A DNA stretch of 64,000 bases from SVTX01 sp045659745 (lineage in GTDB: Bacteria; Bacillota; Clostridia; Oscillospirales; CAG-272): positions 1 through 64,000 of the forward strand of contig JAZRCL010000089.1 of assembly GCA_045659745.1 (NCBI GenBank). Direction: 5' to 3'. A program made the translations under genes and the position numbers. This document shows, piece by piece, positions 5,528-14,471 of the stretch. A model generated the notes under the pieces. It made no database searches. It was not told the DNA's origin and saw only the letters and a program-made list of their open reading frames with translations. How positions within the stretch are numbered: position 1 is the first letter of the stretch; each line of letters opens with the position of its first letter.

Positions 5528-8056
5528 ATGAAAAAATTACTTTGCATTGACGGAAACAGCATATTGAACAGACAGTTTTACGGCATAAGATACCTGTCAG
5601 CCAAGGACGGATTTCCTACAAATGCGCTTTTCGGACTTATAAACGTAATATCAAGAGAGATAGACTCGCTCTCACCCGACTACGCAGCGGTGGCATTCGA
5701 CCTTAAGGCTCCCACCTTCAGACATAAGATGTACGATGCGTACAAGGCGGGCAGACACGCTACTCCCGAGGCACTTCTTATGCAGATGCCTCCCGCAAAG
5801 GATATCTGTCGTGCTATGGGATTTTCCGTGCTTGAGCTGGAGGGCTACGAGGCGGACGATATTCTCGGTACGCTTGCGGCTATGGCAGAGCAGGCGGCGG
5901 CAGACGGCGAAGAGATAGAGGCGTATATCCTCACGGGAGATAAGGACTCCTTGCAGCTTATATCCCAAAACGTCAAGGTGCTTTTGGCGTCAAATTCCGA
6001 GACGACGGTTTATGACGATGCGAAATTTCTTGAAAAATACGGTGTCCACGCAAAACAGTACGTGGACGTAAAATCCATAATGGGCGACAGCTCGGACAAT
6101 ATCCCAGGCGTTAAGGGAATTGGCGAGAAGGGTGCGTTCAAGCTTATTGCGGAGTCTGGAAGTCTTGATGCTATTTATGAAAATCTCGACGGCATCAACG
6201 CAACTCAAAGCGTAAAGACAAAGCTTATAGACGGCAAGGAATCTGCGTATATGTCTCGCACTCTTGCAACTATAAAAAAGGACGTTCCGCTTGGAATAAC
6301 ACTTAAGGATATTGAATTTTGCGGGATCCGCCGCGAGGACGCAAAAAGGCTTTTCACAAGATACGAGATGTTTGCCGCGCTCAAAAAATACGGACTTGAC
6401 AGGGAAGAGGATACAGCCGAGGTTGAATCTGCGAGCGCAGAGATAAAGAGTGTAAAAATATCGGATGTTCTCTCTCTTGAAGGTGACGAATATGCCTTTG
6501 AGCTTTGCGGTGAGGAGATATTAGTGTCTGACGGCAAAACTGTTTGGAGTGCCGAATTTTCTGCGGAAATTTTCGACTTTTTGAACTCTAAAAAGATTGT
6601 TGCTTACGACTGCAAGACCTTGTATAAATCCCTTGAGGCGAAAGGCATTGTTTGGCGCGACTGCTTCTTTGACGTAATGCTCGGCGCGTATGTTGACGAC
6701 TCATCGCAGGGTAATTACGGTATAGAGCGTCTCTGTACCCACTACCTTGGAGAAACTCTCTCCGAGAGCACACCGCAGGTATGGTATATCGCGAGAATGA
6801 AGTCCGTAATTGAAGAAAGCCTCACGCAGAGCGGTCAGATAACACTTCTTCGCGAGATAGAAATGCCGCTTGCGAGCGTTCTTTGCAATATGGAACAGAG
6901 GGGCGTTAAAGTGGACTGCAAGGGAATTGCTGAGTACGGTGAGCAACTTGACAACAGCGCCGCCGTGCTTGAGACCATGATATATGCGGCGTCGGGCTAT
7001 CAGTTCAACATTAACTCCCCAAAACAGCTTGGCGAGGTACTATTTGATAAACTTATGCTTCCTTTTGCGAAAAAGACAAAGACGGGATATTGCACTAATG
7101 CCGAAACCCTTGAAAAGCTCCGCAAATATCACCCGATAATAGACGATATACTGGACTACAGACAGGTGACAAAGCTCAAGAGCACGTACGTTGACGGACT
7201 GCTTCGCGAGGCTGACGCCGAGAGCAGAATACACACCACATTCAAGCAGACGGGAACTGCCACGGGCAGACTTTCCTCAACCGACCCCAACCTCCAGAAT
7301 ATTCCGATAAGAACCGAGGCGGGCAGACAGTTCAGAAAGTACTTTGTGCCTACCGACGAAAACCACGTGCTTATAGACGCGGACTATTCTCAGATAGAAC
7401 TTCGCGTGCTTGCTCATATTTCCGACGATAGACATATGATAGACGCATTCCTTGGCGACGAGGATATACACACCTCCACGGCTTGCCGTGTGTTTGGAGT
7501 CACCCCCGACGACGTGACTATCGAGATGCGAAAGAGGGCAAAGGCAGTAAACTTTGGAATCCTTTACGGCATGGGCGAATTTTCACTTTCCGAGGACCTA
7601 AAGATTTCCATCGCAAAGGCAAAGGAATATATACAAAACTACCTTGACAGCTATCCGAATATAGAAAAATATCTTTCGGACGTTGTAAGAGAGGCAAAGG
7701 AAAACGGCTACGTGACAACTATGTTCGGTCGCAGACGAAACATCCCCGAGCTTTCCGCGCAGAACAAGAACGTGCAAAAGTTTGGCGAGAGAATCGCGAT
7801 GAACAGCCCGATTCAGGGAAGCAGCGCGGACATTATCAAGATCGCTATGATAAACGTTGAGCGCAAGCTCGTCGAGAGCGGCACGGGCGCGCGACTTATT
7901 CTGCAGGTGCACGACGAGCTCCTCATTGAATCTCCCGTGGAATGTGCGGACGAGGTTTTGCTGATTCTCAAATCAGAAATGGAGGCTGCGGCAAAGCTTT
8001 CGGTTCCGCTTGATGTTGAAGCGAAGATTGGCAGAACGTGGTACGAATGTCACTAA
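5528..8056 (+). CDS. polA: DNA polymerase I
   Basis: The 842-residue enzyme for repair and Okazaki-fragment processing has three parts. The 5'-3' exonuclease (1-290) is intact, with YEADDILG, LTGDKDS and MGDSSDNIPGVKGIG. The middle region (about 310-480) has the length of the 3'-5' exonuclease but lacks its DxE motif, so proofreading is probably lost, as in B. subtilis PolA. The polymerase part keeps all key motifs: RLSSTDPNLQNIP, DADYSQIELR (about 616), KAVNFGILYG and QVHDELL (about 791). Start ATG 5528 follows an aaagga SD. It is monocistronic with its own promoter. Confidence 0.97.
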   Translation: MKKLLCIDGNSILNRQFYGIRYLSAKDGFPTNALFGLINVISREIDSLSPDYAAVAFDLKAPTFRHKMYDAYKAGRHATPEALLMQMPPAKDICRAMGFSVLELEGYEADDILGTLAAMAEQAAADGEEIEAYILTGDKDSLQLISQNVKVLLASNSETTVYDDAKFLEKYGVHAKQYVDVKSIMGDSSDNIPGVKGIGEKGAFKLIAESGSLDAIYENLDGINATQSVKTKLIDGKESAYMSRTLATIKKDVPLGITLKDIEFCGIRREDAKRLFTRYEMFAALKKYGLDREEDTAEVESASAEIKSVKISDVLSLEGDEYAFELCGEEILVSDGKTVWSAEFSAEIFDFLNSKKIVAYDCKTLYKSLEAKGIVWRDCFFDVMLGAYVDDSSQGNYGIERLCTHYLGETLSESTPQVWYIARMKSVIEESLTQSGQITLLREIEMPLASVLCNMEQRGVKVDCKGIAEYGEQLDNSAAVLETMIYAASGYQFNINSPKQLGEVLFDKLMLPFAKKTKTGYCTNAETLEKLRKYHPIIDDILDYRQVTKLKSTYVDGLLREADAESRIHTTFKQTGTATGRLSSTDPNLQNIPIRTEAGRQFRKYFVPTDENHVLIDADYSQIELRVLAHISDDRHMIDAFLGDEDIHTSTACRVFGVTPDDVTIEMRKRAKAVNFGILYGMGEFSLSEDLKISIAKAKEYIQNYLDSYPNIEKYLSDVVREAKENGYVTTMFGRRRNIPELSAQNKNVQKFGERIAMNSPIQGSSADIIKIAMINVERKLVESGTGARLILQVHDELLIESPVECADEVLLILKSEMEAAAKLSVPLDVEAKIGRTWYECH

Positions 8057-8124
8057 GCTCACAATTTTCGGTGGATTTGTAAAAATATTGACTTTTTTTC
8101 GCTCAATTTTATTGATTTTTAAGG

Positions 8125-8153
8125 TTGATTTCAAAAAAGCAAAGTGATATACT
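8125..8153 (+). promoter_or_regulatory. Promoter of the PTS-type IIC gene
   Basis: TTGATT and TATACT are separated by 17 bases, about 44 bases before the ATG at 8197. Confidence 0.7.
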
Positions 8154-8196
8154 GAATTAAAGTATAAACGGAGAGGGTATTATCCCGAAAAAGACT

Positions 8197-9357
8197 ATGG
8201 AAACAGTAAAAAAATATCTGAAACGTTATTTTATTGATGCCATGGGCGCTATGGCGCTGGGACTTTTCGCATCGCTTCTTATCGGTACTATATTTGGCAC
8301 GGTAGGCAAGTATATAAACGGCGCAAATGTAAGCCATGAATTTCTGAAATCTCTTGCGGAGATCTTCAACGTCGTGGCAACTTATGCAAAGGCGGCAACG
8401 GGCATGGCGATAGGTGTTGCCATCGCACACAAGCTTGGAGCTCATCCGCTTGTTATGTTCTCCTGTGCGGCAGTTGGCGCTATGTCAAACGCTATGGGTG
8501 CTGTTATAAACGGTGGCGTGATAACCAAATGGGCGGCAACGGCAGGAGTTGGCGAGGGAATATTCTACGCAGCAGGTCCTGCGGGCGCGTTTTTTGCGGT
8601 AATTATCGCATGCGAGATAGGAATGCTCGTATCCAAAAAGACAAAGATAGATATTCTCGTAACCCCCGTTGTGACCCTCACGGTAGGATTTTTGGCAAGC
8701 TTCTTGCTTTGTCCCTTGGTGTCTTACGTAATGTATTATCTTGGCGTGTTTATCGCTACTGCGACCACGTTCCAGCCCTTGCTTATGGGTATAGTGGTTT
8801 CGGTGGTTGTTGGAATAATACTCACACTACCCATATCCAGCGCGGCCATATGCGCTATGATATTCTCGACGTCGGCGTTTGAGGCGGCGGTAGCAAACGG
8901 TACAGAAGAAGGATTTTTGCTCGCAGGCGGTGCGGCGGTCGCAGGCTGTTGCGCACAGATGGTGGGCTTTGCAGTGTCAAGCTTCCGCGAAAACAAGTGG
9001 GGCGGCATTGTGTCACAAGGACTCGGTACGTCAATGCTTCAGATGGGCAACATTGTGAGAAATCCGAGAATATGGATACCTCCAACGCTTGCGGCGGCTA
9101 TCACGGGGCCCATCTCGACTATGGTGTTTGGTCTTAAATGTCAAGGAGTTGCGGCAGGTATGGGAACGTGCGGTCTTGTAGGTCCTCTCGGCGTTATTGA
9201 CCAGATGGCGACGGACGGACAGATGAATGACCCTATGGCATGGATTGGACTTGTGCTTGTTTGCATAGTTCTTCCTGCAAGTTTGTCGCTTTTGTTCAGC
9301 GAAATAATGAGAAAGCTCGGTTGGATAAAGAAGGACGATATGCTTTTGGGGGAGTGA
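8197..9357 (+). CDS. PTS-type sugar transporter subunit IIC (EIIC_2-like) membrane protein
   Basis: The 386-residue, glycine- and alanine-rich protein has roughly nine or ten hydrophobic segments. It begins METVKKYLKRYFIDAMGAMA and contains GAHPLVMFSCAAVGAMSNAMGAVING, typical of the PTS_EIIC_2 family. No IIA, IIB or HPr gene is next to it, so its substrate and even true PTS dependence are unclear. The only clear SD (ggagaggg, 8170-8177) is 19 bases before the ATG, so translation might instead begin at an in-frame ATT/ATC at 8179-8184. A structured repeat begins just after the stop. Confidence 0.8.
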   Translation: METVKKYLKRYFIDAMGAMALGLFASLLIGTIFGTVGKYINGANVSHEFLKSLAEIFNVVATYAKAATGMAIGVAIAHKLGAHPLVMFSCAAVGAMSNAMGAVINGGVITKWAATAGVGEGIFYAAGPAGAFFAVIIACEIGMLVSKKTKIDILVTPVVTLTVGFLASFLLCPLVSYVMYYLGVFIATATTFQPLLMGIVVSVVVGIILTLPISSAAICAMIFSTSAFEAAVANGTEEGFLLAGGAAVAGCCAQMVGFAVSSFRENKWGGIVSQGLGTSMLQMGNIVRNPRIWIPPTLAAAITGPISTMVFGLKCQGVAAGMGTCGLVGPLGVIDQMATDGQMNDPMAWIGLVLVCIVLPASLSLLFSEIMRKLGWIKKDDMLLGE

Positions 9358-9367
9358 AATAAATGAT

Positions 9368-9701
9368 TTTTTTAGATACTTTTTGTCCGCGTCGACAAAA
9401 AGTATCCAAAAAACGCCGCTTAAAAGGGAAGGGTGTTGTAATTTTTCTACCGAAAAATTTGCTCTGCGAGCATCGAACGACCCCCTTCCCCTTTAAGAAT
9501 ACCCTAACCCCGCGAGTTTGCAAGCAAACTCGAAAAACGGTGAGGTAATAGAATATCCGTCCTAACTGTAATAAACGTTTACAGAGTAGGCGTTTGTGTA
9601 GGATAGGAGTCAAGAGGAAAGGGAGGAATCGCAACCTCCCTTTCCTCTTGTGGCTTTCTTTGGATACTTTCTGCAGCTATTGGCAGAAAGTATCATAAAA
9701 G
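9368..9701. repeat. Structured intergenic repeat, copy A
   Basis: It starts with the hairpin GATACTTTTTGTC/GACAAAAAGTATC and continues with CAAAAAACGCCGCTTA. A long imperfect stem follows (AAAGGGAAGGG with CCCTTCCCCTTT), then GCGAGTTTGC/GCAAACTCG, then GGGAGG-AATCGCAA-CCTCCC. It ends with a hairpin of GATACTTTCTGC against GCAGAAAGTATC. The same order of blocks recurs at 51415-51685 on the same strand after uvrA. The open frames inside it are by-products. It fills the gap between the IIC gene and the SRP RNA. Confidence 0.75.
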
Positions 9702-9830
9702 ATAGACACTCTCCACTCTTAAGCGGTGTTTTGGTTACGAATTGCATTTCGCAGAAATGCGAGCTGAAGCGTAGCGCAAGCAGTTGGCACTGTTGACAAA
9801 GTAACATAGAAAAAATATTTCAAAAAGCCC
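9702..9830. other. Gap between repeat copy A and the SRP RNA promoter
   Basis: No gene is seen. A small hairpin, GCATTTC/GAAATGC, lies near 9750, and a TTGACA at 9793 has no matching -10 box at the right distance. Confidence 0.5.
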
Positions 9831-9859
9831 TTGAAACTTTGCGTCCTTTCTGCTATAAT
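9831..9859 (+). promoter_or_regulatory. Promoter of the SRP RNA
   Basis: TTGAAA, 17 bases and TATAAT lie about 30 bases before the RNA's first paired bases. Confidence 0.75.
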
Positions 9860-9888
9860 AATATAGTATCTTAAAAGATAAAGAAAAA

Positions 9889-10204
9889 ACGCAGCTGTGC
9901 TGTGAAAGAAGGCCATACCAGCCGGGGAGGTAGCGGAGCCCTGAACCTGAAATCCGCTATACAGGGGTGGATCCCGCATTTGAGGGCGGACCCTTTACGA
10001 ATGAGGCATATCTGTTGTGTTGATGGGCGGGTCTTGCGCAATCAAGAGCTGTGAATCATGTCAGATGGGGAACCAAGCAGCATTAAGCGGTAAACTTGAT
10101 GTGCCGTGAGGTTGCCTGCCTTGAGCAGGAGGTATGCAGATCGCGTGGAGGGAAAACACGAATTTGCGGTGTATGGTCTTCTTTTGTGGCAGAGTTGCGT
10201 TTTT
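9889..10204 (+). ncRNA. ffs: Signal recognition particle RNA, large bacterial type
   Basis: The sequence follows Bacillus SRP RNA block by block: GGGGAGGTAGCGG-GCCCTG, AATCCGCT, GTGTTGATG, GGGTCTTGCGCAAT, CATGTCAG and AAGCAGCATTAAG, then GATGTGCCGTGAGGTTGCCTG. The domain IV tip reads TGG-GGAA-CCA instead of the usual TCC-GGAA-GGA, a compensated change that keeps the GGAA loop. The ends pair: AACGCA near 9889 with TGCGTT near 10200, and AAGAAGGCCATAC with GTATGGTCTTCTT. Trailing T residues act as the terminator. Its place before dnaX matches Bacillus and Clostridia. Confidence 0.93.
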
Positions 10205-10244
10205 TATTGGAATTTTGTTATCATATTGAAAGGAGTTGAATATT

Positions 10245-11876
10245 TTGCATCAGGCTTTATACAGAAAGTGGAGACCTGCGACCTTTGACGAGGTTTGCGG
10301 TCAGGAGCATATTACCTCTATACTCAAATACGAAATTGACAACTCCAAATTTTCGCACGCGTACCTGTTTTGCGGCTCGCGCGGAACGGGTAAGACAACG
10401 TGCGCAAAAATTCTCGCAAAGGCGGTCAACTGTCTTTCTCCCGTAAACGGAAACCCTTGCGGCAGATGCGAGGCGTGTCTTTCGGTTGAGGCGGGAACGG
10501 CGACTGATGTGCTTGAAATGGACGCCGCTTCAAACAACGGCGTTGACAACATACGAGACATTCGTGACGAGGTAGTCTACGCGCCATCGTCGCTCAAATA
10601 CAGAGTGTACATTATCGACGAGGTACACATGCTTTCCACAAGCGCGTTCAACGCGCTTCTCAAAACACTGGAAGAGCCGCCCGAGCACGTTGTATTCATA
10701 CTTGCGACCACCGAGCTTCACAAGCTCCCCGCGACTATAATCTCGCGTTGCCAGAGATTTGACTTCCGCAGAATAGCGACGGACGTGCTCAAAAACCGCC
10801 TTATGTATATTGCCTCGCAGGAGGGAATAGACTTGTGCGAGAATGCGGCAGTAATGCTATCTAAACAGGCGCAGGGTGGCATGAGAGATGCGATAAGTCT
10901 TTTGGAGCTTTGCGCGGGAAGTCGCGAAAAGATAACTCCCGAGCTTGTAAATATTACAGTCGGCTCAAGCGGACGCGAGGAGATGCTCCGCGTGTGTGAG
11001 GCGGTCTGCGATAAGGATTACGAGACAATATTTGCATCGGTCAACGAGGTAGTGCAGTCCTCGCGCGACATAACTGTTTTCTGGCAGGATCTTATATCTG
11101 TTTACAGAGATCTTCTCATAATCAAGACCGCTAAAAACGCGGCGGATTATCTTGATCTTACGGATAGTGAGATAAAAACCATGACGGGCGTTGCGGCAAA
11201 ATTCTCACGCGAGCAGCTTTCATATCACTGCTCAATGCTTGAGGACGCCTTGTTCTCAATGCTCAAGGCGAACTCTATACGCAGAATTGTTGCGGAGCTG
11301 ACGCTTGTTAAGATGTGCGACAGCAGTCTTTCCACGTCAAATGAGTCCTTGCTTGCGCGCATAGCGGCGATTGAAAATAAGCTTGTGGGAGCGGATATAC
11401 AATTCAGGGCAGAGCCCATCCAGGACAAGCCAGCAGAGGATCAGTCTGTGCCTAAAAAAGCAAGACGCGTTGTGCAGAATGATGACGACGAAATGTTCAA
11501 GTCCGACGCGCCGATGCCTATTTTTCAAAAGCCCGCCCAACTTCAAAAGAGCGGCGATGGCGTGAGAAGACTAAAGCCTATGAAGAACAGGGCAGAGGCG
11601 CTTGACAAGCTGACCGACACAAATTCTATGGTAGCATCCTTTTATAAGGTCGCCAAATGGTATTTGTCAGACGATGGAAAAATAGTTTTGAAATTCCCCG
11701 CAAAATATTCGGCGGATAACGCAAAGCGCTTTGACGTCAGCGGTGAATTTTTAAGAGTTATAAACGCCGTATCGGGCGCAAAATACAGTGCTTCGGATAT
11801 TCTTTATGAGTCCGAGGACATAAAGGTCGAGTCGTCTGTAATAGACGAGATACTCGACGCAGCAAATCAAGAATAA
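10245..11876 (+). CDS. dnaX: DNA polymerase III subunit gamma/tau
   Basis: This clamp-loader ATPase has Walker A GSRGTGKTTC (about residue 44), a four-cysteine zinc module (CLSPVNGNPCGRCEAC) and the Walker B variant VYIIDEVHML. The sensor SRC is in ISRCQRFDF. Domain III and a charged tau-like tail (after about 390) complete 543 residues. I place the start at TTG 10245, giving a typical HQALYRKWRPATFDEV N terminus with an aaggag SD 9 bases upstream; the in-frame TTG at 10236 overlaps that SD. It heads the dnaX-ybaB-recR operon. Confidence 0.95.
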   Translation: MHQALYRKWRPATFDEVCGQEHITSILKYEIDNSKFSHAYLFCGSRGTGKTTCAKILAKAVNCLSPVNGNPCGRCEACLSVEAGTATDVLEMDAASNNGVDNIRDIRDEVVYAPSSLKYRVYIIDEVHMLSTSAFNALLKTLEEPPEHVVFILATTELHKLPATIISRCQRFDFRRIATDVLKNRLMYIASQEGIDLCENAAVMLSKQAQGGMRDAISLLELCAGSREKITPELVNITVGSSGREEMLRVCEAVCDKDYETIFASVNEVVQSSRDITVFWQDLISVYRDLLIIKTAKNAADYLDLTDSEIKTMTGVAAKFSREQLSYHCSMLEDALFSMLKANSIRRIVAELTLVKMCDSSLSTSNESLLARIAAIENKLVGADIQFRAEPIQDKPAEDQSVPKKARRVVQNDDDEMFKSDAPMPIFQKPAQLQKSGDGVRRLKPMKNRAEALDKLTDTNSMVASFYKVAKWYLSDDGKIVLKFPAKYSADNAKRFDVSGEFLRVINAVSGAKYSASDILYESEDIKVESSVIDEILDAANQE

Positions 11877-11897
11877 ATTACAAGGAGATAAACAGAA

Positions 11898-12242
11898 ATG
11901 AGAGCAAATGTACCGAAGGGCGCAGGTGGCGCAGGCAATATGCAGGCTATGATTCGTCAGGCACAGAAGATGCAGGAGGATATGGCTATAAAGCAGGAGG
12001 AGCTGGACGCAAGAGAATACGAGATCAAGGCAGGCGGCGGAGTCGTCTCTGTTAAGATAAACGGCAAAAAGGAAATTCTTTCTATAGACATTCAGCCCGA
12101 GATAGTTGATCCTGACGACGTTGAGACTCTTTCCGATATACTCGTAGCGGCAGTAAACGAGGCAATAAAGAGAGTTGAAAACACAAATAACGAGGAAATG
12201 GCAAAGATAACGGGCAGTATGAATATGCCCGGAATGTTCTGA
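11898..12242 (+). CDS. ybaB: YbaB/EbfC nucleoid-associated protein
   Basis: This 114-residue DNA-binding protein has the family core MIRQAQKMQEDMA, GGGVVSVKINGKKEILSIDI and PDDVETLSDILVAAVNEAI. Family members form dimers that bind DNA without strong sequence preference. The extended N terminus (VPKGAGGAGNMQ) is typical of Clostridia. It lies 21 bases after dnaX with an aaggag SD and one base before recR, the conserved gene order. It is co-transcribed. Confidence 0.94.
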   Translation: MRANVPKGAGGAGNMQAMIRQAQKMQEDMAIKQEELDAREYEIKAGGGVVSVKINGKKEILSIDIQPEIVDPDDVETLSDILVAAVNEAIKRVENTNNEEMAKITGSMNMPGMF

Positions 12243-12243
12243 T

Positions 12244-12843
12244 ATGGCAGAGTACATAGAGTCGCTTCAAAGACTCGCCGAGCAGTTTGGGCGTCTTGAG
12301 GGTGTAGGCAAGAAAAGCGCTATGAGAATGGCGTTTTCGGTGCTTGATATGTCCGACGAGGACGCGAAAATGCTCGCGCTTTCAATAGTTGAGGCCAAAG
12401 AAAGAATACACCTTTGTCCCATATGCCAGAACATAACCGACAGAGATACATGTCTCGTCTGCGCGGACGAGGCCAGAGACAAGAGCGTAATTTGCGTTGT
12501 CTCCGATCCCAAGGCAGTTATTTCTATGGAAAAGGTAAGGGAATACAAGGGAGTTTATCACGTGCTTGGCGGAGTTATCTCGCCCATGAACGGAATTACC
12601 CCTGATAAGCTCAAAATAAAGGAGTTGCTTATGCGTCTTTCAAACGAGGACGTAAAGGAGGTCATAGTTGCCACTAACCCCACAGTCGAGGGCGAGGCGA
12701 CTGCGATGTATCTATCGAGAATTCTCAAACCCCTTGGTGTTAAGGTGTCAAGACTTGCATACGGAATTTCCGTAGGAGCTGACATTGAGTATGCCGACGC
12801 GGTGACGCTTAACCGCGCACTTGAGGGCAGAAGGGAAATATAA
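12244..12843 (+). CDS. recR: Recombination protein RecR
   Basis: RecR acts with RecO to load RecA at gaps. The 199-residue protein has the helix-hairpin-helix EGVGKKSAMRMAF, the zinc finger CPICQNITDRDTCLVC and a Toprim domain (ICVVSDPKAVISME to TNPTVEGEATAMYL). Walker B-like C-terminal residues follow (SRLAYGISVGADIEYADAVTL). Length and order are standard. The start follows the ybaB stop directly. The partner recO is at 35282 in this window. Confidence 0.96.
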   Translation: MAEYIESLQRLAEQFGRLEGVGKKSAMRMAFSVLDMSDEDAKMLALSIVEAKERIHLCPICQNITDRDTCLVCADEARDKSVICVVSDPKAVISMEKVREYKGVYHVLGGVISPMNGITPDKLKIKELLMRLSNEDVKEVIVATNPTVEGEATAMYLSRILKPLGVKVSRLAYGISVGADIEYADAVTLNRALEGRREI

Positions 12844-12845
12844 TA

Positions 12846-12882
12846 AAAAATGACGGAGAATCATTCTCCGTCATTTTTTATT
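12846..12882. terminator. Bidirectional terminator after recR
   Basis: AAAAATGACGGAGAA pairs with TTCTCCGTCATTTTT around a TCA loop. It separates recR from the convergent DUF4097 gene. Confidence 0.9.
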
Positions 12883-12903
12883 ATGCCGCAGGGCATTTCA
12901 TTT

Positions 12904-13872
12904 TTAATTCTCTACGATACTGATCTTAATATCACCCGTATCCGTGGTTATCTTGCACTTGCCGCCCGTTGTTGTCTCGGGAACATCCTTCCTGCCCGTG
13001 TCGGTATTGGCAATAAATATCTTGTCGGAGAGAAGCGTGCCATTGACGTCGCCTGTGCCGGTCACAATGGTGATCTCTTCGGCGTCGCATCTCTCAAATC
13101 TTACGTCGCCGGTGTTTCTTTCAATAGAGAAATTACCCGACGCGATAACGTTGTTCATAATAAGCTTTCCAGTGCTTGCTTTTGAGGTGAGGTTTGCGCA
13201 CGTGATATTTGTGAGTGTTGTATCTCCCGTGGTTGCTCTGAGCTTTATATCACCGTCGCATACTACCGAGGAAATACTGACCCTACCCGTTGATACCGAA
13301 AGCTCAATCGAACCTACAGAAAGGTTATCAAGCTTTATATCACCCGTGCTTGTTTTGATACTCATCTTGCCCGAGGTTGAAGCGGAGCAGGTCACGTCGC
13401 CAGTGCTTACGATGACGTTTATGCTGTCAAATTTGAAATTGTTTGGAATAGATACGTCGCTTGTATCTGCGCCAATGGAAAGGGAGCTGTATTCCGACTG
13501 TGGAAGATATACTGTCACGGTAGTTTTTCCAAAGTTAATTCCGATATACTCGTACCACTTGCGCGTATCTTCGCATTTTATTGTGAGTTTGCCGTCAACC
13601 ACATCGACCGAGTGATTTATGTTTTCGAGTTCGTTGCAGACTACCTTGCAACTCTCATCCTCCGAAGGCAAAAACGTAATGTCGGCAGTATCCGTGTCTA
13701 TTGCTATACTGTCAAAGGAATCGCTGACAGTGTGAGTGTTGGTTTCAAATTTATTTGTGTTAAGCTTATTGAAATCCCAATTCAAAGACATCATTACACC
13801 TCCGAAAATAATTGCTCCGAGCAGAATCAGAGAAGCCGCAACAACAAGCCAAGCAATAGTTGATTTTTTCAT
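12904..13872 (-). CDS. DUF4097-type beta-strand repeat protein, membrane anchored
   Basis: A single N-terminal membrane segment (STIAWLVVAASLILLGAIIFGG) is followed by about 290 extracellular residues. These contain a dozen short repeats built on STGD or TGD plus V/I turns (ASTSGKMSIKTSTGDIKLDN is one), the hallmark of DUF4097 beta-solenoids. The protein is the last gene of padR-DUF1700-DUF4097 and its start overlaps the previous stop (ATAATG). Such modules are thought to react to envelope conditions; the ligand is unknown. The gene ends just before a terminator shared with recR. Confidence 0.88.
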   Translation of the reverse strand: MKKSTIAWLVVAASLILLGAIIFGGVMMSLNWDFNKLNTNKFETNTHTVSDSFDSIAIDTDTADITFLPSEDESCKVVCNELENINHSVDVVDGKLTIKCEDTRKWYEYIGINFGKTTVTVYLPQSEYSSLSIGADTSDVSIPNNFKFDSINVIVSTGDVTCSASTSGKMSIKTSTGDIKLDNLSVGSIELSVSTGRVSISSVVCDGDIKLRATTGDTTLTNITCANLTSKASTGKLIMNNVIASGNFSIERNTGDVRFERCDAEEITIVTGTGDVNGTLLSDKIFIANTDTGRKDVPETTTGGKCKITTDTGDIKISIVEN

Positions 13873-14471
13873 TATGCCTTCTCCTTTCTTATAAAGAGAC
13901 CTTTAAGTCCCAATGCTAATTTTTTAGTGAGCACAATTATACCACGGGTTGCCGCCTTGCATCCGAAGAACGCAAAAATGGAGAGACCTGCAAGCACCAA
14001 GCCCGCGCCTATCATTGCGACGCCTGAGTAGATATTTCCTGTGACAATAAACAGAATACCGCCCGCAATACCACCAACAGTACCGCCAATGAGCGCACCA
14101 AATGCCGCCCACAATGCTATTATGACAGACCAAAGAGCAATATAGAGTGAGAGAATAACCGCAACTGCCGCAACGAGCAGGGAAACCCAAATGGGCGAGC
14201 CGACACAAAGCAATACTATCTCCCAAGCCTTCATTTTTCTCTTGGGCTTTATTTTTTCCTTTGCAATTTTCAGCAGAGGGATCTCCGCTATTATTTGAGA
14301 TGCTACTTCATCAACGGAACCAATATCCGCAACAGCCTCTTCCTCACTCATTCCGTCGTCCATACGGTCGTCTATCATTTCACTGTAAAACAGTATACTT
14401 TCTTTTATATTATCATGCGGCAGACCGTTCAGAGCGGCCTGCAGCTCGCATAGAAATTCTTGTTTATTCAT
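13872..14471 (-). CDS. DUF1700 family membrane protein
   Basis: The cytoplasmic N-terminal part (MNKQEFLCELQAALNGLPHDNIKESILFY followed by an acidic EEEAVADIGSVDEVASQI) matches the DUF1700 helical domain. Three or four membrane segments follow, one very glycine-rich (GALIGGTVGGIAGGILF). The gene overlaps the end of padR and the start of the DUF4097 gene, so the three are translated together. It probably links the PadR regulator with the surface protein. Biochemical function is not known. Confidence 0.87.
   Translation of the reverse strand: MNKQEFLCELQAALNGLPHDNIKESILFYSEMIDDRMDDGMSEEEAVADIGSVDEVASQIIAEIPLLKIAKEKIKPKRKMKAWEIVLLCVGSPIWVSLLVAAVAVILSLYIALWSVIIALWAAFGALIGGTVGGIAGGILFIVTGNIYSGVAMIGAGLVLAGLSIFAFFGCKAATRGIIVLTKKLALGLKGLFIRKEKA

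Noticed and set aside
9363..9807. Small frames after the IIC gene as genes
   Set aside because: They lie wholly within the structured repeat and its hairpins, on both strands, without SDs.
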